A stretch of DNA of 64,000 nt from Platanthera guangdongensis (lineage: Eukaryota; Streptophyta; Magnoliopsida; Asparagales; Orchidaceae), in the NCBI GenBank assembly GCA_039583875.1, contig CM077163.1:114647213-114711212 (forward strand), written 5' to 3'. Shown here in pieces: positions 44,470-56,045 of the stretch; the first letter of the stretch is position 1, and each line of letters opens with the position of its first letter. Both the position numbers and the translations under genes were made by a program. The notes beneath the pieces were generated by a model, which was not told where the DNA came from, searched no databases, and saw nothing but the letters and a program-made list of their open reading frames with translations.

Positions 44470-47290
44470 TTGCAGGTGACTCCAAGTACCACAGAAAGAC
44501 CAATATGGTACTTGGATAGTGGCTGTTTCAGGTACATGAATAGAACAAGAAGTCTGCTAAGGGACTATACTTCAGTAAAGGATGGAGCAAAAGTAATCTT
44601 TGGAGATTTAGAAAAAAGAATGACCAAGGGATTTGGTAACATTTCTAATAGTCTAGTGACTATCACAAAAGTGGCTTATGTGGATGGATTGAACCACAAT
44701 TTGATAAGCAAAGTCAGCTTTATGATATAGGTTTTGTAATCGTATTCCACAATGGTAAGTGTCTGATAAGGAATGCAAGTGATCAAGAAATCATCTTGTT
44801 AGACACTAGGAGTGACAATATTTATTGTCTAGATTTCATAAGTATAGATGAGAATTCTTCTGTATGCCTAGTAGCAAGTGATCAAGACTCTTTGTGTGTA
44901 TAATGACACAAGAGGCTAGCTCACTTAAATTATAAAACTATGAGCAAGTTATTTTCTAAGGACTTAGTTAGAAATGGACCCCAGCTAAAATGCTCTAAAT
45001 AAGGCATGAGTTCAGCATGTCAAAGATGCAAACAGACAAAAATCTCCTTTAAGAGCATACAGTCCAAAGAGACTGAGAGGTGTCTGTACTTACTTCATAT
45101 GGATCTATTTGGTCATATGCAAATTCTTAGTTTAGGTAGGAAGTCTTACACCTAAGTGATTGTAGATTATCACTCTAGATTTGCTTGTGTATTCTTCCTA
45201 AGGAGAAAGTCTGAAACTCTGGACATTCTTGTTGATTTTATCAAACAAATTCAAAATGAAAAGGGTTGTTCTGTGGTCAAGTTCAAAAGTGACCATGACA
45301 TAGAATTTCAATCTGAAAGAATGTCAAATTTTTGTAAAGAACTAGGAATCCTTTAGGAATTCTCCTCTCCTAGAACTCCCCAGCAAAATGGGGTTGATGA
45401 GAGGAAAAATACAACTCTCATTGAGGCTGCTAGAACTATGCCAAGTGACATATCTCTCCCATAATATTTTTGGTCAGATGCTGTAAACATTACTTGTTAT
45501 GTTCAGAATAGGTCATTGATCAACAAAAGTCACAACAAGACTCCCTATGAACTAATGAAAGGCAGAAAATCAAGTCTATCCTATTTCAAGATCTTTGGAA
45601 GTAAGTGCTATGTCTTAGACAATGGGAAGACTTATCTAACTAAGTTTTCAGAGAAGTCCTATGAAGGATATTTGTAGGATATAGTAATCATAGCAAGGCA
45701 TATAAGATCTACAACTTGAAACATCAAGTTATAGAAGAATCAATTAATGTTATTTTTGATGAAGCTTCTGTCTTACATAATATACTATCTAATAATTCAA
45801 GTATAAGAGATGTTGACTCTAAGATGGAAAAATTAAATTTAGGAGATTCATCTGATATAGAATTAGAGGGTAGAAAAAATGTAGTAATTCCTATAGAAGA
45901 CACAGTCACACTCCAGGGGGAGGAAGAGATTCATCCTCCTCTACCTAACGAACTAGGTGATGGTAGGAACCTGCCTATAGTGTTAGACACCTTAGTGGTC
46001 ATCCTATTGATAAAATAAAAGGTGATGCCAGACAAGTTGTGACTACTCTGAGTAGACATCATAATGAGGTTCTGTTCTCTAGCTATCTCTTTCAGATGGA
46101 GCCTAAAAAGCATGAAGAAGCCAATTCAGACTCTAATTGGATTATGGCAATGCAAGAAGAGATTAATCAATTTGAGAGATATAAGGTTTGGAGTGTAGTT
46201 TCTAGACCTAGAAATTATAATGTCATAGAAGATACATAGGAATAATTAGATGAGAATGAAGTTATACTTAAAAATAAGGCAAGACTTGTGGCTAAGGGGT
46301 ATAGACAAGAGGAAGGAATAGACTTTGACCAAACCTTTGCACTAGTAGCCCCGCTAGAAGCCATTATACTATTTTTAGCACATGCAACTTACAAAGGGTA
46401 AAAAGTCTACCAGATGGATGTCAAATCTACATTCCTAAATGGTACATTGAAGGAAGAGGTCTATGTAGAACAGGCAACAGGTTTTGTAAATCCTAAACTT
46501 ATCTCTCATGTCTTCAGATTACATAAAGCATTGTATGAGTTAAAACAGGCACCTAAAGGCTGGTATAAGACCATGTATACCTTTCTTATAGAGAACAAGA
46601 TATCTAGGTGGAAGATTGATAAGACACTATTCCTAAGGGACATCAATGGTTCAAGCATTCTAGTCCAAATTTATGCAGATGACATCATTTTTGGTTCTAC
46701 TAATGAGCTGATATGTAGAAAATTTACCAAGCTTATGCAAGAAAAGTTTGAAATGAGCAGTATGGGTGAGCTGAAGTTCTTCTTAGGATTCCAAGTTAGA
46801 CAATTTGAAGATGGTATATCCATCTCTCAGTCAAAGTTCACAAAGGAGTTGAATACGAAGTATGGTATGGAAAACTCTTCTACAATGAGAACCCCAATGG
46901 GTTTCTCAGTATCAGTACACAAGGATGAATCTAGAAAACCAGTGGATGAATCCTTGTATAGAGGAATCATTGGATCACTCTTTTACTTAACAACTAGTTC
47001 ACCAGATATCATGTTCTCAACATATGTCTGTGTTAGGTATCAAGCAAGGCCTAGAGAGTCTCATTATACAGCTGCTAAAAAATACTGAGATATCTAAAGG
47101 GAACACCAAATCTTGGGCTTTGGTATACTAGGAATGGTGATTTTGATCTAAATGGATACACAGATGCAGATTTTGCAGGATGTAAAGAGGACAGAAAGAG
47201 TACATCAGGAACTTATCAATTTCTGGGGAGAAGACTCATCAGTTAGAGCAGCAAGAAGCAAACTAGCGTAGCTATTTCAACAGTTGAGTC

Positions 47291-47293
<3 letters not shown>
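44470..47293 (+). pseudogene. pol: Copia D pol: protease, integrase, RT, first part of RNase H
   Basis: Protease 'WYLDSGCFRYM' (about 44505); 'VAYVDGLNHNLIS'; pre-integrase 'ACQRCKQTK' (45020-45040); integrase 'LHMDLFGH', 'KSDHDIEFQS', 'NGVDERKNTTLIEAAR' (45080-45430); RT '[20 protein letters not shown]', the catalytic 'YADDIIFGS', and '[12 protein letters not shown]' (46414-47088). RNase H begins near 47100 and reaches 'TVESEY', where the (TA)n-bounded insertion enters at 47294. Numerous stops and frameshifts show long inactivity. Confidence 0.88.

Positions 47294-47362
<69 letters not shown>
47294..47362. repeat. (TA)n tract, left end of insertion H
   Basis: An uninterrupted 69-base alternating A/T run. 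Confidence 0.97.
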
Positions 47363-47364
<2 letters not shown>

Positions 47365-47372
47365 AGCAGTCG

Positions 47373-47392
47373 TGCACGGGGGACCCCGTGCA
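47373..47392. repeat. Perfect 9-bp inverted repeat at the left end of H
   Basis: TGCACGGGG-GA-CCCCGTGCA, 10 bases inside the TA tract. It could form a stable hairpin. Confidence 0.9.
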
Positions 47393-47394
47393 GG

Positions 47395-47835
47395 CAACAT
47401 TTGTTGTGGGTGCGACATTCGTCGTGGGTGTCAAATTTGTCGTGGGGGTGACATTTGTCATGGGGGCGACATTTGTCGTGGTGGCGACATTTGTATTGGG
47501 GGCGAAATTTGTCATGGAGGAGACATTTGTCATGGGGGCGACATTTGTCGTGGGAGAGACATGTGTTGTGGGTGCAACATTTGTCGTGGGGGCTACTTTT
47601 GTCGTGGGGGTGACACTTATCGTTGGGACGAATCTTGTTGTGGGGGCGACACTTGTCGTGGGGGCGTCACTTGTCGTAGAGGCGTCACTTGTCGTGGTGA
47701 CGTCACTTGTTGTGGTGCCGACATTTTTCGTAGGCGTGACATATGCCGTGAGCGATTCATTGTGGGGGTGACATTCGTCGTTGGGACAACATTCATCGTG
47801 GGGGCGATATTTGTCGTGGGGACGACATTGGTCTG
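47395..47835. repeat. G-rich ~18-bp minisatellite in H
   Basis: About 24 imperfect units of TTGTCGTGGGGGCGACAT. GTCG and CGAC flank a G-run, so each unit can fold back. The Cys/Gly- and Val/Gly-rich frames here are artefacts of the repeat. Confidence 0.9.
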
Positions 47836-48033
47836 AATGGTTAAATCATATTTTTGGCTTAACTGTTAATATGTTTTTGGCTTAACTTGATTCTTAATGG
47901 CAGATAAATGGCATTAAATCATTCTTAATGCCAGATAAATGGCTGCCACATAATTACATAACATCACACTAATAAAATCATACAAACCATTATCACAAAA
48001 CATTCTTAATAAGACTACAATTGCATAAAACTA

Positions 48034-48256
48034 TGGCTCTATTTGTTTGGGCGTTTCGGTGCTCCGTTTTAGGCAAACACCGCCGGAAGGAGGGTAAACA
48101 AATGAATCTCCGGCGGCGTTTGCTCCGTTTCCACCTGCCCGCCTTGAGAAATGCCCCCAAAATGCTCTGTTTGGAGCATCCACCTCCCCCCTTCGATTCG
48201 AACACTCCGTTTCCACCCGCCGGATCGAACCGCCATCGCTAAACCAAATGAAGCCT
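48034..48256. mobile_element. Possible MITE-like segment in H
   Basis: A GC-richer 220-base block with imperfect terminal inverted repeats (GGCTCTATTTGTTTGG and CCAAATGAAGCC). The ends look like hAT or Harbinger MITE termini, but no convincing target duplication is seen. Confidence 0.4.
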
Positions 48257-48362
48257 AAATCTAAGCACAATCAAATCATAAACATCAATACAATGATCTT
48301 TGCTAATCAACCTAAAAATGTTAGAAATTTTCATACTAACTCTAAACTAATAAGCAATTAAT

Positions 48363-48570
48363 GACTAAAAATGAGGAAAGTAAAAAATAATATGCTCTAT
48401 GAAATCAGAAATACATATAAAAACTCTATTATTACCCTGAATGAAGGCTGAAACTCAGAAGGAGCGCCACTCTTATCGAAGCTATGTGAGTTCGATTATT
48501 ACCCTGAATGAAGGCTGAAACTCAGGAGGAATACACTAAAAATGAGGAAAGTAATAAAAATAATATGCTC
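48363..48570. repeat. Local direct duplication in H
   Basis: The 'aaaatgaggaaagta...taatatgctctat' and 'attaccctgaatgaaggctg' segments each occur twice within 200 bases. The flanks are AT-rich and non-coding. Confidence 0.8.
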
Positions 48571-49334
48571 TATTTGTAAAGTGCTTTTAGATAACAGTAA
48601 AAAATGGCAGCAATGCAGTTAGAGCTATGATTGTAATATGAATTGCAGATTTCAGTTTTGTAAAACCGAAATATAAGTTTCTGTTGTTTGTAAACTATTT
48701 ATTTGTAAAATAGAAATGGTGCAACAAAGAAACGGTACTTTGGCATCACTATTGTGGCAACATGCTGAAAATTTAATAAATACTCAGAATATTACAAATT
48801 ATATTGAAAACATATTCACATATTATGAGATTTTCAGTGAATTCGGAATGCTTATACATGAATTTGAGGCTAAAAAAAAGTTGTAATCATTATGAGGTTG
48901 AAAACACAAAAAGCTGAGAAAAACAATTCTGAAGCCCAAACCCCAAATTAAAACAACGTTGAGAAGGAAATTAAATTAAATTACCATCTATGTTCTCAGA
49001 TTGCTGGAGGAGGAGCTTGTTGAATACAGAACATGCACCTTAGCTCTTGAGGAAAGCTTCTTTGAGCAAATGATAATTAGATAGCAGCTGAAATATAACT
49101 ACAAAACATTGTTAGTGATTTGAATTAGAAGATGTTAGCCATTCAAATAATAAAAATTTTAATTTGCAAATAAAATTGATAAATTAAGAGAGAAAACCTA
49201 CCACATACATATGGCTTTAATAGCATCCTGAAAACTAAAAAAGAAAACAAAAAGAAGACCAATGATGATGATGAGGGGAATAGAAGTTCAATTAAGAATC
49301 ATGTGAAGAAGGTATCTTTTTGAATCACATGGAC

Positions 49335-49745
49335 TAAAACATGGTGGTGGGTGGCCACAATGGTCGTGGGCGGTGACAATGGTCGTGGGCGGCGACAATG
49401 GTCGTGGGCGGCGATAATGGTCATGGGCGGAGATAATGGTCGGTGTGGCGATATTGGTCGTGAGGGCAACATTGGTTGTGGGGGCGACACTGAATGTGGG
49501 CGGCAACATTGGTCAGGGGGCGATGTTGGTCTTAGGGGGGGGGGGGCGTGGACGTGGGCGACGACATTGATCGGGGGGAGGCGACATTGGTAGAGCGAAC
49601 AACATCGATAATGGACGGTGATATTGGTCGGGGATGATATTGGTCGCAGAAGACAAAATTGGTCGTGGGGGTGACATTGGGCGGCAACATTGGTCGAGGG
49701 TGGCGATATTGATCGGTGCGGCGACTTTGCTCGAGGGCAGCGACA
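49335..49745. repeat. Second G-rich minisatellite in H
   Basis: About 20 imperfect units of the type GGTCGTGGGCGGCGACAAT, related in sequence and orientation to the array at 47395-47835. Confidence 0.85.
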
Positions 49746-49934
49746 TTGTTTAGAAAGAGAGAAACCTTGCTTTGCTCTTTGATTAGGAAATCAATAATGA
49801 CATTATTGGTTCCATTCGACCGACTGTGGTGTAAGTGCCAATAGAACATGATAATTCTAATTTTTTTATCCTTCCACACTAAGAGGTGAACTCAAGCAGG
49901 GAGCATAACCCAATTTGTAAGAACCATTTTTTCC

Positions 49935-50150
49935 ATATATGTAAAAACTACTATTGCTGGCAGCAGATTTTTCTTACTAACTGCTGCCAACAGTTTGTCC
50001 TTACTAACTGCAGCCAGCTATTTGCTCTTACTAACTGTTACCAACACTTTGCTCGAACAAACTGCTGCCAGCGGTTTGTTTTATTCTAACAAACTACTGA
50101 CTGTAGTTTGTTCTTACAAACTACAGCCAACAGTTTGTTCTTACAAACTG
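49935..50150. repeat. ~27-bp repeat 'aactgctgccaacagtttgttctta' in H
   Basis: About eight degenerate units. The core is nearly palindromic (AAACTG...CAGTTT). Confidence 0.75.
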
Positions 50151-51879
50151 AAATGAAAAGCATTGAGGTGGTTATGAAGAATGAAACGCAAGTGATTGGT
50201 TTAACCTTATTGAGCAGAAATTTATATTGTAATTAATAGATTATGTAGTAATTTTCTGGTAGAAATAAAGATTGAAAAACCTTTTACATTCCAAACCCTC
50301 TTCTTTGTCCTCAAACCATGGGTTGCCAATAATGTCAAAATTGCACCTAAATCATAGAAAACAATATTATAAATATACATATTGTCATACCTTCATACTG
50401 TCTCGTATTGGATTATGTTTCTCTACCATTGAATCCATCAATATGAAATTGTTGGGAGGCCTCAGAGAAACAAAATGTATCATTCCAAAAATATCATATT
50501 GCCTCCTGATGCTTTCATTGAAACGAGAACAATGTTAGTGGAAGGGGGAAGCTAAGGTAATATTAAAACGTACCCTAAAAACATATTTCCTCTTTAACTG
50601 GAATTTATCGAAGGGAAGGAAGCTTTTCATTGACTTCATCCATAATAAAGAAATAACATCTGCACTCAATGAAAATACAATGAAACATAATCCTAAAAAT
50701 AGAATTAACCAAATTTTAAGTGAAGAATGAGATATCAATTAAGATTATGGACATGGAATTAACTTACTCTAAATGTGCCTTTCCTTTGAGGGCATTCTAC
50801 ATAATTCATAAACTTTACTATGACAATATAGTTCCTTACTCAAATAAAACAATGAGAAACTAAGAAATCATCGGGAAAAAATAAACTATAACCATCGCCT
50901 GATAATCTCCCGACAATATTTCTTCCTTTCCTATAGAAAGATGAAAATCAAAATTCGAAGTATAATCGAACTTGCATAATATTGAATTTTCAGACCATTA
51001 TTCTCAAAGATTTTCCACCACCATACATTTGTGCCCACGACAAAGTGCAGGGACGGCTAAGTACTTGTTTGAAGGTATTGCAAAGTAGAAATTAACATGA
51101 TGTGAAGGGTTGCCGTGTCAAAGAGAAGAAAGGGATTTAACTTAAAAATATAAATGCAGTAAAATAACTATAAAGTTCAGACCTAAAAGTAAAAGAAGAG
51201 GCGGTTCCATGAATTCAGCTACAATCTAACCGAGAACCAACATGTGGAAAATCATATAAAAAAATTGCAGTAGTAAAAGAAGCGATGTTTTATCATCATA
51301 TAAACTTTAACAAAAAAAACATGGGGAAAATCACCTTCAACAATGGGGAAACTACTGAACTAAACATGGGGAAAAACACCTTCAACAATGCCATAAGCGG
51401 AGGAGGTGATGTTGTGAGAGTGATGTGAAAGAGCACCTGCTGCTACCAATTTACTGCCTTAGGCAGAGAGGTATTGCCTGTAAGAGTAACTCATATTTCC
51501 TTAAGCACTCCTAATGGATCCATTGCATTTTAATAAGAGGCATACCTGGGATGCAGAGAGTTTTGACCTCAATGCTTCTTTGCTTATACTGAAAAGAGGA
51601 ATCAAGAGATCAGCGCACTGCCAATGGAGGAGCGTAGAGGAATAAAATGGGAAGAGGAACTGTAGCAGCATATAACCCTCCTACCTGGTAACCCCACTTT
51701 TTGCATAGAGAGGATGTAGCCGAATTGCAGGCTAGGCGATGAAGAGAATGGGAAAAGGAAATGAAGGAGGAGGAAGGGAAATGTCGGACATGGATGTGAG
51801 GGTTAGGGCACACGCCACCGTTGTGTCCATGGAGATGCCAAAAACATGTTAGACGGAGGCTTCCGACACTCCAGTTCAA

Positions 51880-52400
51880 AATAAATATGTCAGTAGTGAT
51901 CACGGAAGCGGGTTGCAGCCATCGACGTGCTGCAGGTGTCGGTGGCAGGGTTTGGTTGGTGGCTGAGGGAGAAACCTTCGTCGGAGATCGATAGTGATTA
52001 TGTAGGCGGGTTGCAGTCATTGGCATGCTGCAGGCATCAGTGGCAGGGGTCGGTTGGTGGCTGAGGGAGAAACTTTTGTCGGAGAAGAGGCAGGCAGGCA
52101 ATGCCATAGCGGAGAGGCTTGGAGAAGAGGAATGGGATGCTCGTTGGCCAGGGCTTCTATCGGGGTTGAGATAGGAGAAATCGCGATATGCGCCCTAAAC
52201 CTGCGCGGAAGAAATGAGAATTGCGGCGGAGATGTGCGATGATTTTCGTGGCGGAGGCGTGCGATGATTGTGGGAGAAGGAAGAATCGTGATGCGCGGAG
52301 GAAATGGGAATCGCGGCGGAGGCGTGCGATGATTGCGGGAGAAGGAAGAATCGCGATGCACAGAAGTGAGGAAAAATTGCGGCTATCGCGTTTTTGAGAG
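51880..52400. repeat. GC-rich tandem duplications near the right end of H
   Basis: Two ~98-bp units start at 51908 and 52006 ('gcgggttgcag...'), and two ~65-bp units start at 52257 and 52322 ('gcgtgcgatgattg...'). The open frames across them are probably not genes. Confidence 0.75.
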
Positions 52401-52521
52401 GGAGAACAATGCACGGAAGGAATAATTAAAATCTAAATAAGTGTTGAGCCAATCAAATGAGCCAAATACCCCCCAATTAATTCATAAAAGCTGGTTTCAT
52501 GAGGGTATTGCGGGATTAAAA

Positions 52522-52540
52522 TGTTACATATGGTGTAACA
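52522..52540. repeat. Short hairpin near the right end of H
   Basis: TGTTACA-tatgg-TGTAACA, 24 bases before the right TA tract. A Helitron 3' hairpin would be similar but normally sits 10-12 bases from a CTRR end. Confidence 0.8.
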
Positions 52541-52562
52541 TAGCTCCTTACTTATAGTATAA

Positions 52563-52564
<2 letters not shown>

Positions 52565-52630
<66 letters not shown>
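52565..52630. repeat. (TA)n tract, right end of insertion H
   Basis: A 66-base alternating A/T run, directly followed by RNase H codons of copia D. Confidence 0.97.
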
Positions 52631-52633
<3 letters not shown>

Positions 52634-52944
52634 CTGGGAGCTGCTGTGTACAGTTACTATGGATTCAACATCAACTCTTGGACTACAGTGTACAACTATG
52701 TAAATCAGTTATGTATTGTGATTCTACTATTGCAATCTCAATTTCTAATAATCCTATTTCTTACAGTAGAACCAAACACATAGAAATCACATATCACTTT
52801 CTTAGAGAACATGTTGAAAAGTTAAATATTTGTTTATATTATACTCTAACTGAAAATCAAATTGCTGACATATTCACAAAAACCCTAGATGAAAACAAGT
52901 TCAATTTCTTCAAGTTTGAATTAGGAATGTTAAACATAGAATAA
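52631..52944 (+). pseudogene. pol: Copia D RNase H, second part
   Basis: 'AGSCCVQLLWIQHQ', 'CDSTIAISISNNPISYSRTKHIEITYHFLREHVEK', 'IADIFTKTLDENKFNFFKFELGMLNIE' and a stop. It continues the frame broken at 47293. These residues contain the usual copia RNase H motifs without an internal stop. Confidence 0.9.
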
Positions 52945-53094
52945 CCATTTTCATTGGTACCTTAAAAAATCTGTGTTCAACTTGTATAAGTTAAGTAACA
53001 AAGTCTACGAACCTAAATAAACAAGTAAAACATCATAAATATCAAGAATATACATTTTAGAAAACAAAATTTTAACTAAGTCAAAATTTGTGTC

Positions 53095-53300
53095 AAAACA
53101 CCAGAGAATGTTTCAAGACAGTTGAGAAAATGTCGCCACACCAAAAAATGTGTCGACACTATAGATAGTCATGTGTCGAGACACTAAAATAAGTGTCGAG
53201 ACATAATGGTGTTGAGACCCTAAGGTATGTGTCGAGAGGCATAATCCTTGTATATACTTGTGTCGACACATCTCGACAAAACTACTCCCTGTGTCGACAC
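53095..53300. repeat. TGTCGACAC / TGTCGAGAC array in the spacer of copia D
   Basis: About nine copies in the 551-base gap between RNase H and the extra ORF, with the same core as the LTR array of D. Confidence 0.85.
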
Positions 53301-53495
53301 TATGTGTTCATCTAAAAATTTAGAAAAGTCTAAATGCAGCGCGCCCTTTCGTCTTCTAGGAAGATTTGACTATAAAAGGGGTAAGAGAGTAGAAGTCGAC
53401 TACACTTTCTTGATTTCTTGATCTTTTGCCTCCTGAGTGTCGAGACCTAGAACTTCTTTAGTCGACACATCTCTTTCTGAAAATTTTCCATTCTA

Positions 53496-54319
53496 ATGGT
53501 TCCCAAGGCTGACGACAAAATCTTTGAAGGGTATGAGCTTGTGCGCAATGGATTTGTCTCAGTGCAAGAAGAAATTAGGAATGTTATTGACCTAATCACT
53601 TAAGGTGGAATAGAATATGTTCTTTCAGAACCGACAAACATCTGGAAAAGAGAAGTTTCAAAGTTCTTCTCTAATGCCAAACTTGATTCAAACTTACCAA
53701 AAATTAAGTCTACAGTGAATGGGGCTAAGATTAAACTCACAGCCAAGAGGCTAGCAAGGATATTTCACATACCTAGAATCGATTAGGAAAATGACATGGA
53801 TTCCACCAGGACTGTAGAAGCATTGGCGTGGTGTGGATTGGCTCCAATCATTAAGATTGGAATTACCTTAAATAGGAAAGGTATGAATACCCAAGGCAAA
53901 TTCATGTCTGAAAGAGTGGGAAAGGTGCTGCTGTGCAAGACAGGGGCACATGAAAGGACCTCAGCATTTATGTTTGAAATAATGACCAGAATAATTTTCA
54001 AACTCAAGACTAACTAGAACAGAGTGGTCTTTGATAAAATAGTAGAGAGTATCAAGAAGCCTAACATGGGGAGAATTCTGAGTGTATACTTAGTTCATGC
54101 CATTATAAACAGCCCCAATCTTAAGCTTGGATCAAAGATAAACAATATGAGAAGGATGGACATGAGGATTTTAGCAAGATGGGACAAAGTCTTGACAAGG
54201 GAGATACCTGTAGTTGAGAAGAAGAAGGAGAAAAGGAAGAACACTGTAGTTGTGGATGAAGAATCTTCCAATAAATCTGAAGAACAAGAAAGTCCTACCT
54301 CCAAAAAACAAGTTGATAC
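53496..54319 (+). pseudogene. Copia D extra ORF (N-terminal part)
   Basis: It starts at the ATG at 53496 ('MVPKADDKIFEGYELV'). The conserved blocks match copia C: 'LSEPTNIWKREVSKFFSNAKLD', 'RLARIFHIPRID', 'ALAWCGLAP', 'GKFMSERVGKVLLCKTGAH', 'MFEIMTRIIFKLKTN', 'MGRILSVYLVHAI' and 'MRRMDMRILARWDKVLTRE'. A Lys-rich 'EKKKEKRKN' segment and an acidic Ser stretch follow. Three TAA/TAG codons interrupt it and element E cuts it at 54319. Both the order of the blocks and their spacing are kept with C and E. I do not know its function. Confidence 0.78.
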
Positions 54320-55857
54320 TGAAAGTATCTAGATGTTTTCCTAAATCACCTAGATGGGGTGAATAGGTAAGATCTGCGTCTTTTGCGGAATAAAAATTTG
54401 AGAGTGTAAAACACAGAAAGTAAACCAGCATAAGCCAGACGACACAAGGAATTATAGTGGTTCCCCAATCTTGGGTACATCCACTCTTTACCTCACCAAT
54501 CTAGCACTACTGCTAGCCTTGGCTACTTCACTAAATCTCGGATTAAAACAATCCTACACCTCGAAGCAATGCTCCTACAAATAAGAGTTTACACACCCCT
54601 ACAAAACTCGATCCGCCAAAATGGGATCTACACTCAGAAGAATAATATTCCTACAAACTCGAAGGCCAAGCTCCTATAAAAGTTGAAATAAATTTTACAA
54701 TAACAATAAAATTTTACTTCCAGATATGAGATCTTCAAAGTTCTTCTCTTTGAGACTTGAAATTCTTGAAGATGTTGAGGAAGAAATCTTGAGAGAACAC
54801 GTTCAGAAACTTTAGGATCCGACACGATCAAATGATTGATTGAAGAACTTGCATCTGTGATCAGTCGAATCTTTTCATCTGTTGAATTGCTGGATCAAGG
54901 AAGAAGCAATAGAGAAGAACAATAATGGTTGCGTGCGGCTTTTCCTGATCTACAACTTGCAGCAATTCTGAATTCTGTATTTATCTTCTGTTAGGGTTAG
55001 CGAATCCTTGAAAAGACATTATATAGGATATCCACTAATGGTCTGAAATCATTTAAGGAATGATGATTAATCATATTAAACACGGATTAGTATTTGAAAT
55101 CCCGTTCGACGAATTAGGAATAAAATCTCGTTCGACGAATTAAATGAAATCTCATTCTACGAATTATGAAATCTGAATTTTCTGCAACTGCATTCTTCGA
55201 AAGGCACCTTAATTTTTCGAAAAGAACTTGATCTTTCCAAAAATGGCATTCCCTTCTCGAGAAAATGCTTCACACATAATTTTTTGAACTGTGGAATTTG
55301 TTTTTCGAAAACAACTTTCTTTCTCGAAGAATGAATCTGATTTTTCGAAAACAATACTTCTATTTCGAAAAATGAATCTGGTTTCTCGCGAAAACTTAAG
55401 GTGATTTCTCGAAAAGGGAAACTTACAAGTTTTTAGAGAGTTTTCTGAAAAAGTCTTTCTGTTTCTCGAGAACAGTTCTACTTTCTCGAAAAATTTAACT
55501 TAGACCTTTCGAAAAACTTCTTTTCGAAAAATGGACTTTGAAATTTTTGAGTGAATTCCTTTTCTTATTTGTTCAAATACCATCAACCATTCCTTTCTTC
55601 CATGCTTAAGTACTTGAAAATGAAGTGCATCCCAATATAGAGGTTACACATGAGTCAACACCATGGATCACACAATGAGGGATTACATGGCATGGTCCTG
55701 TGTTAAGTGACTCATTATAAACTGACATTGGTCTACACTTAGCAATAATAACCTGCAAGCACTCAACTAAAAGATGGCATCAAATGCAATCTTAATTCAT
55801 CTTAGTTCAAGGGTGATTTCACACAAATCTAGGTTATTGTGGATGCAATACCCAACA
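54320..55857 (-). repeat. Copia E 3' LTR
   Basis: On the minus strand it runs from TGTTGGGTATTGC (55857) to ATACTTTCA (54320), 1538 bp. The left flank gatac (54315-54319) is one half of the target duplication, and the polypurine tract adjoins the right end. It contains the 'cctattcacccc(a/c)tctagg' end block common to these copia LTRs. Confidence 0.88.
55105..55545. repeat. TTCGACGAA and TTTTCGAAAA arrays in copia E LTR
   Basis: Three TTCGACGAATTA words are followed by about fifteen TTTTCGAAAA / TTTCTCGAAAA / TCGAGAA words. The cores are palindromic (TTTTCGAAAA, TTCGAA). The same words recur at 58780-58965. Confidence 0.85.
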
Positions 55858-55871
55858 ATCTTCCCCTATTT
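55858..55871 (-). other. Copia E polypurine tract
   Basis: AAATAGGGGAAGAT on the minus strand directly upstream of the 3' LTR. Confidence 0.85.
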
Positions 55872-56045
55872 GTAGAAGTCGATCAGAACCATCTAAACTA
55901 AGGTAAATTATATCAAGATAACTAAAAGAATCTACTAACAAGCACAATAATAATTGCAATAATAAATGAGAAATAATATAACATCAAAATTAAAAATTAT
56001 ATGTATAGAGAGTATGTCCATAGAAGTGTCCAGATTCACAATATT

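Larger units (their letters stand above)
47294..52630. mobile_element. Insertion H: 5.3-kb element bounded by (TA)n tracts
   Basis: It splits an RNase H gene cleanly: 'TVESEY' before and 'SAGSCCVQLLWIQHQ' after join across a short ATATAT target. It begins with 69 bases of pure TA (47294-47362) and ends with 66 bases (52565-52630). Just inside lie short inverted repeats at each end, subterminal G-rich arrays and a GC-rich right part. No transposase is visible. Similar (TA)n-flanked elements (Micron in rice) are known, and an AT target also fits Helitrons, but the CTRR end is not evident. 48600-51600 is AT-rich with intron-like and short exon-like segments on the minus strand and may include captured gene pieces, which I could not identify. 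Confidence 0.7.

Noticed and set aside
47372..47836. Cys/Gly-rich and Val/Gly-rich proteins
   Set aside because: They are translations of the 18-bp G-rich minisatellite in different frames.
51610..52361. Proline/serine-rich minus-strand proteins in H
   Set aside because: They span GC-rich tandem duplications, with competing frames and no recognisable domain. They were kept only as part of a possible captured segment.
47294..52630. Calling insertion H a Helitron
   Set aside because: The AT-type target and terminal hairpins fit, but there is no 5' TC, no 3' CTRR and no Rep/helicase gene.
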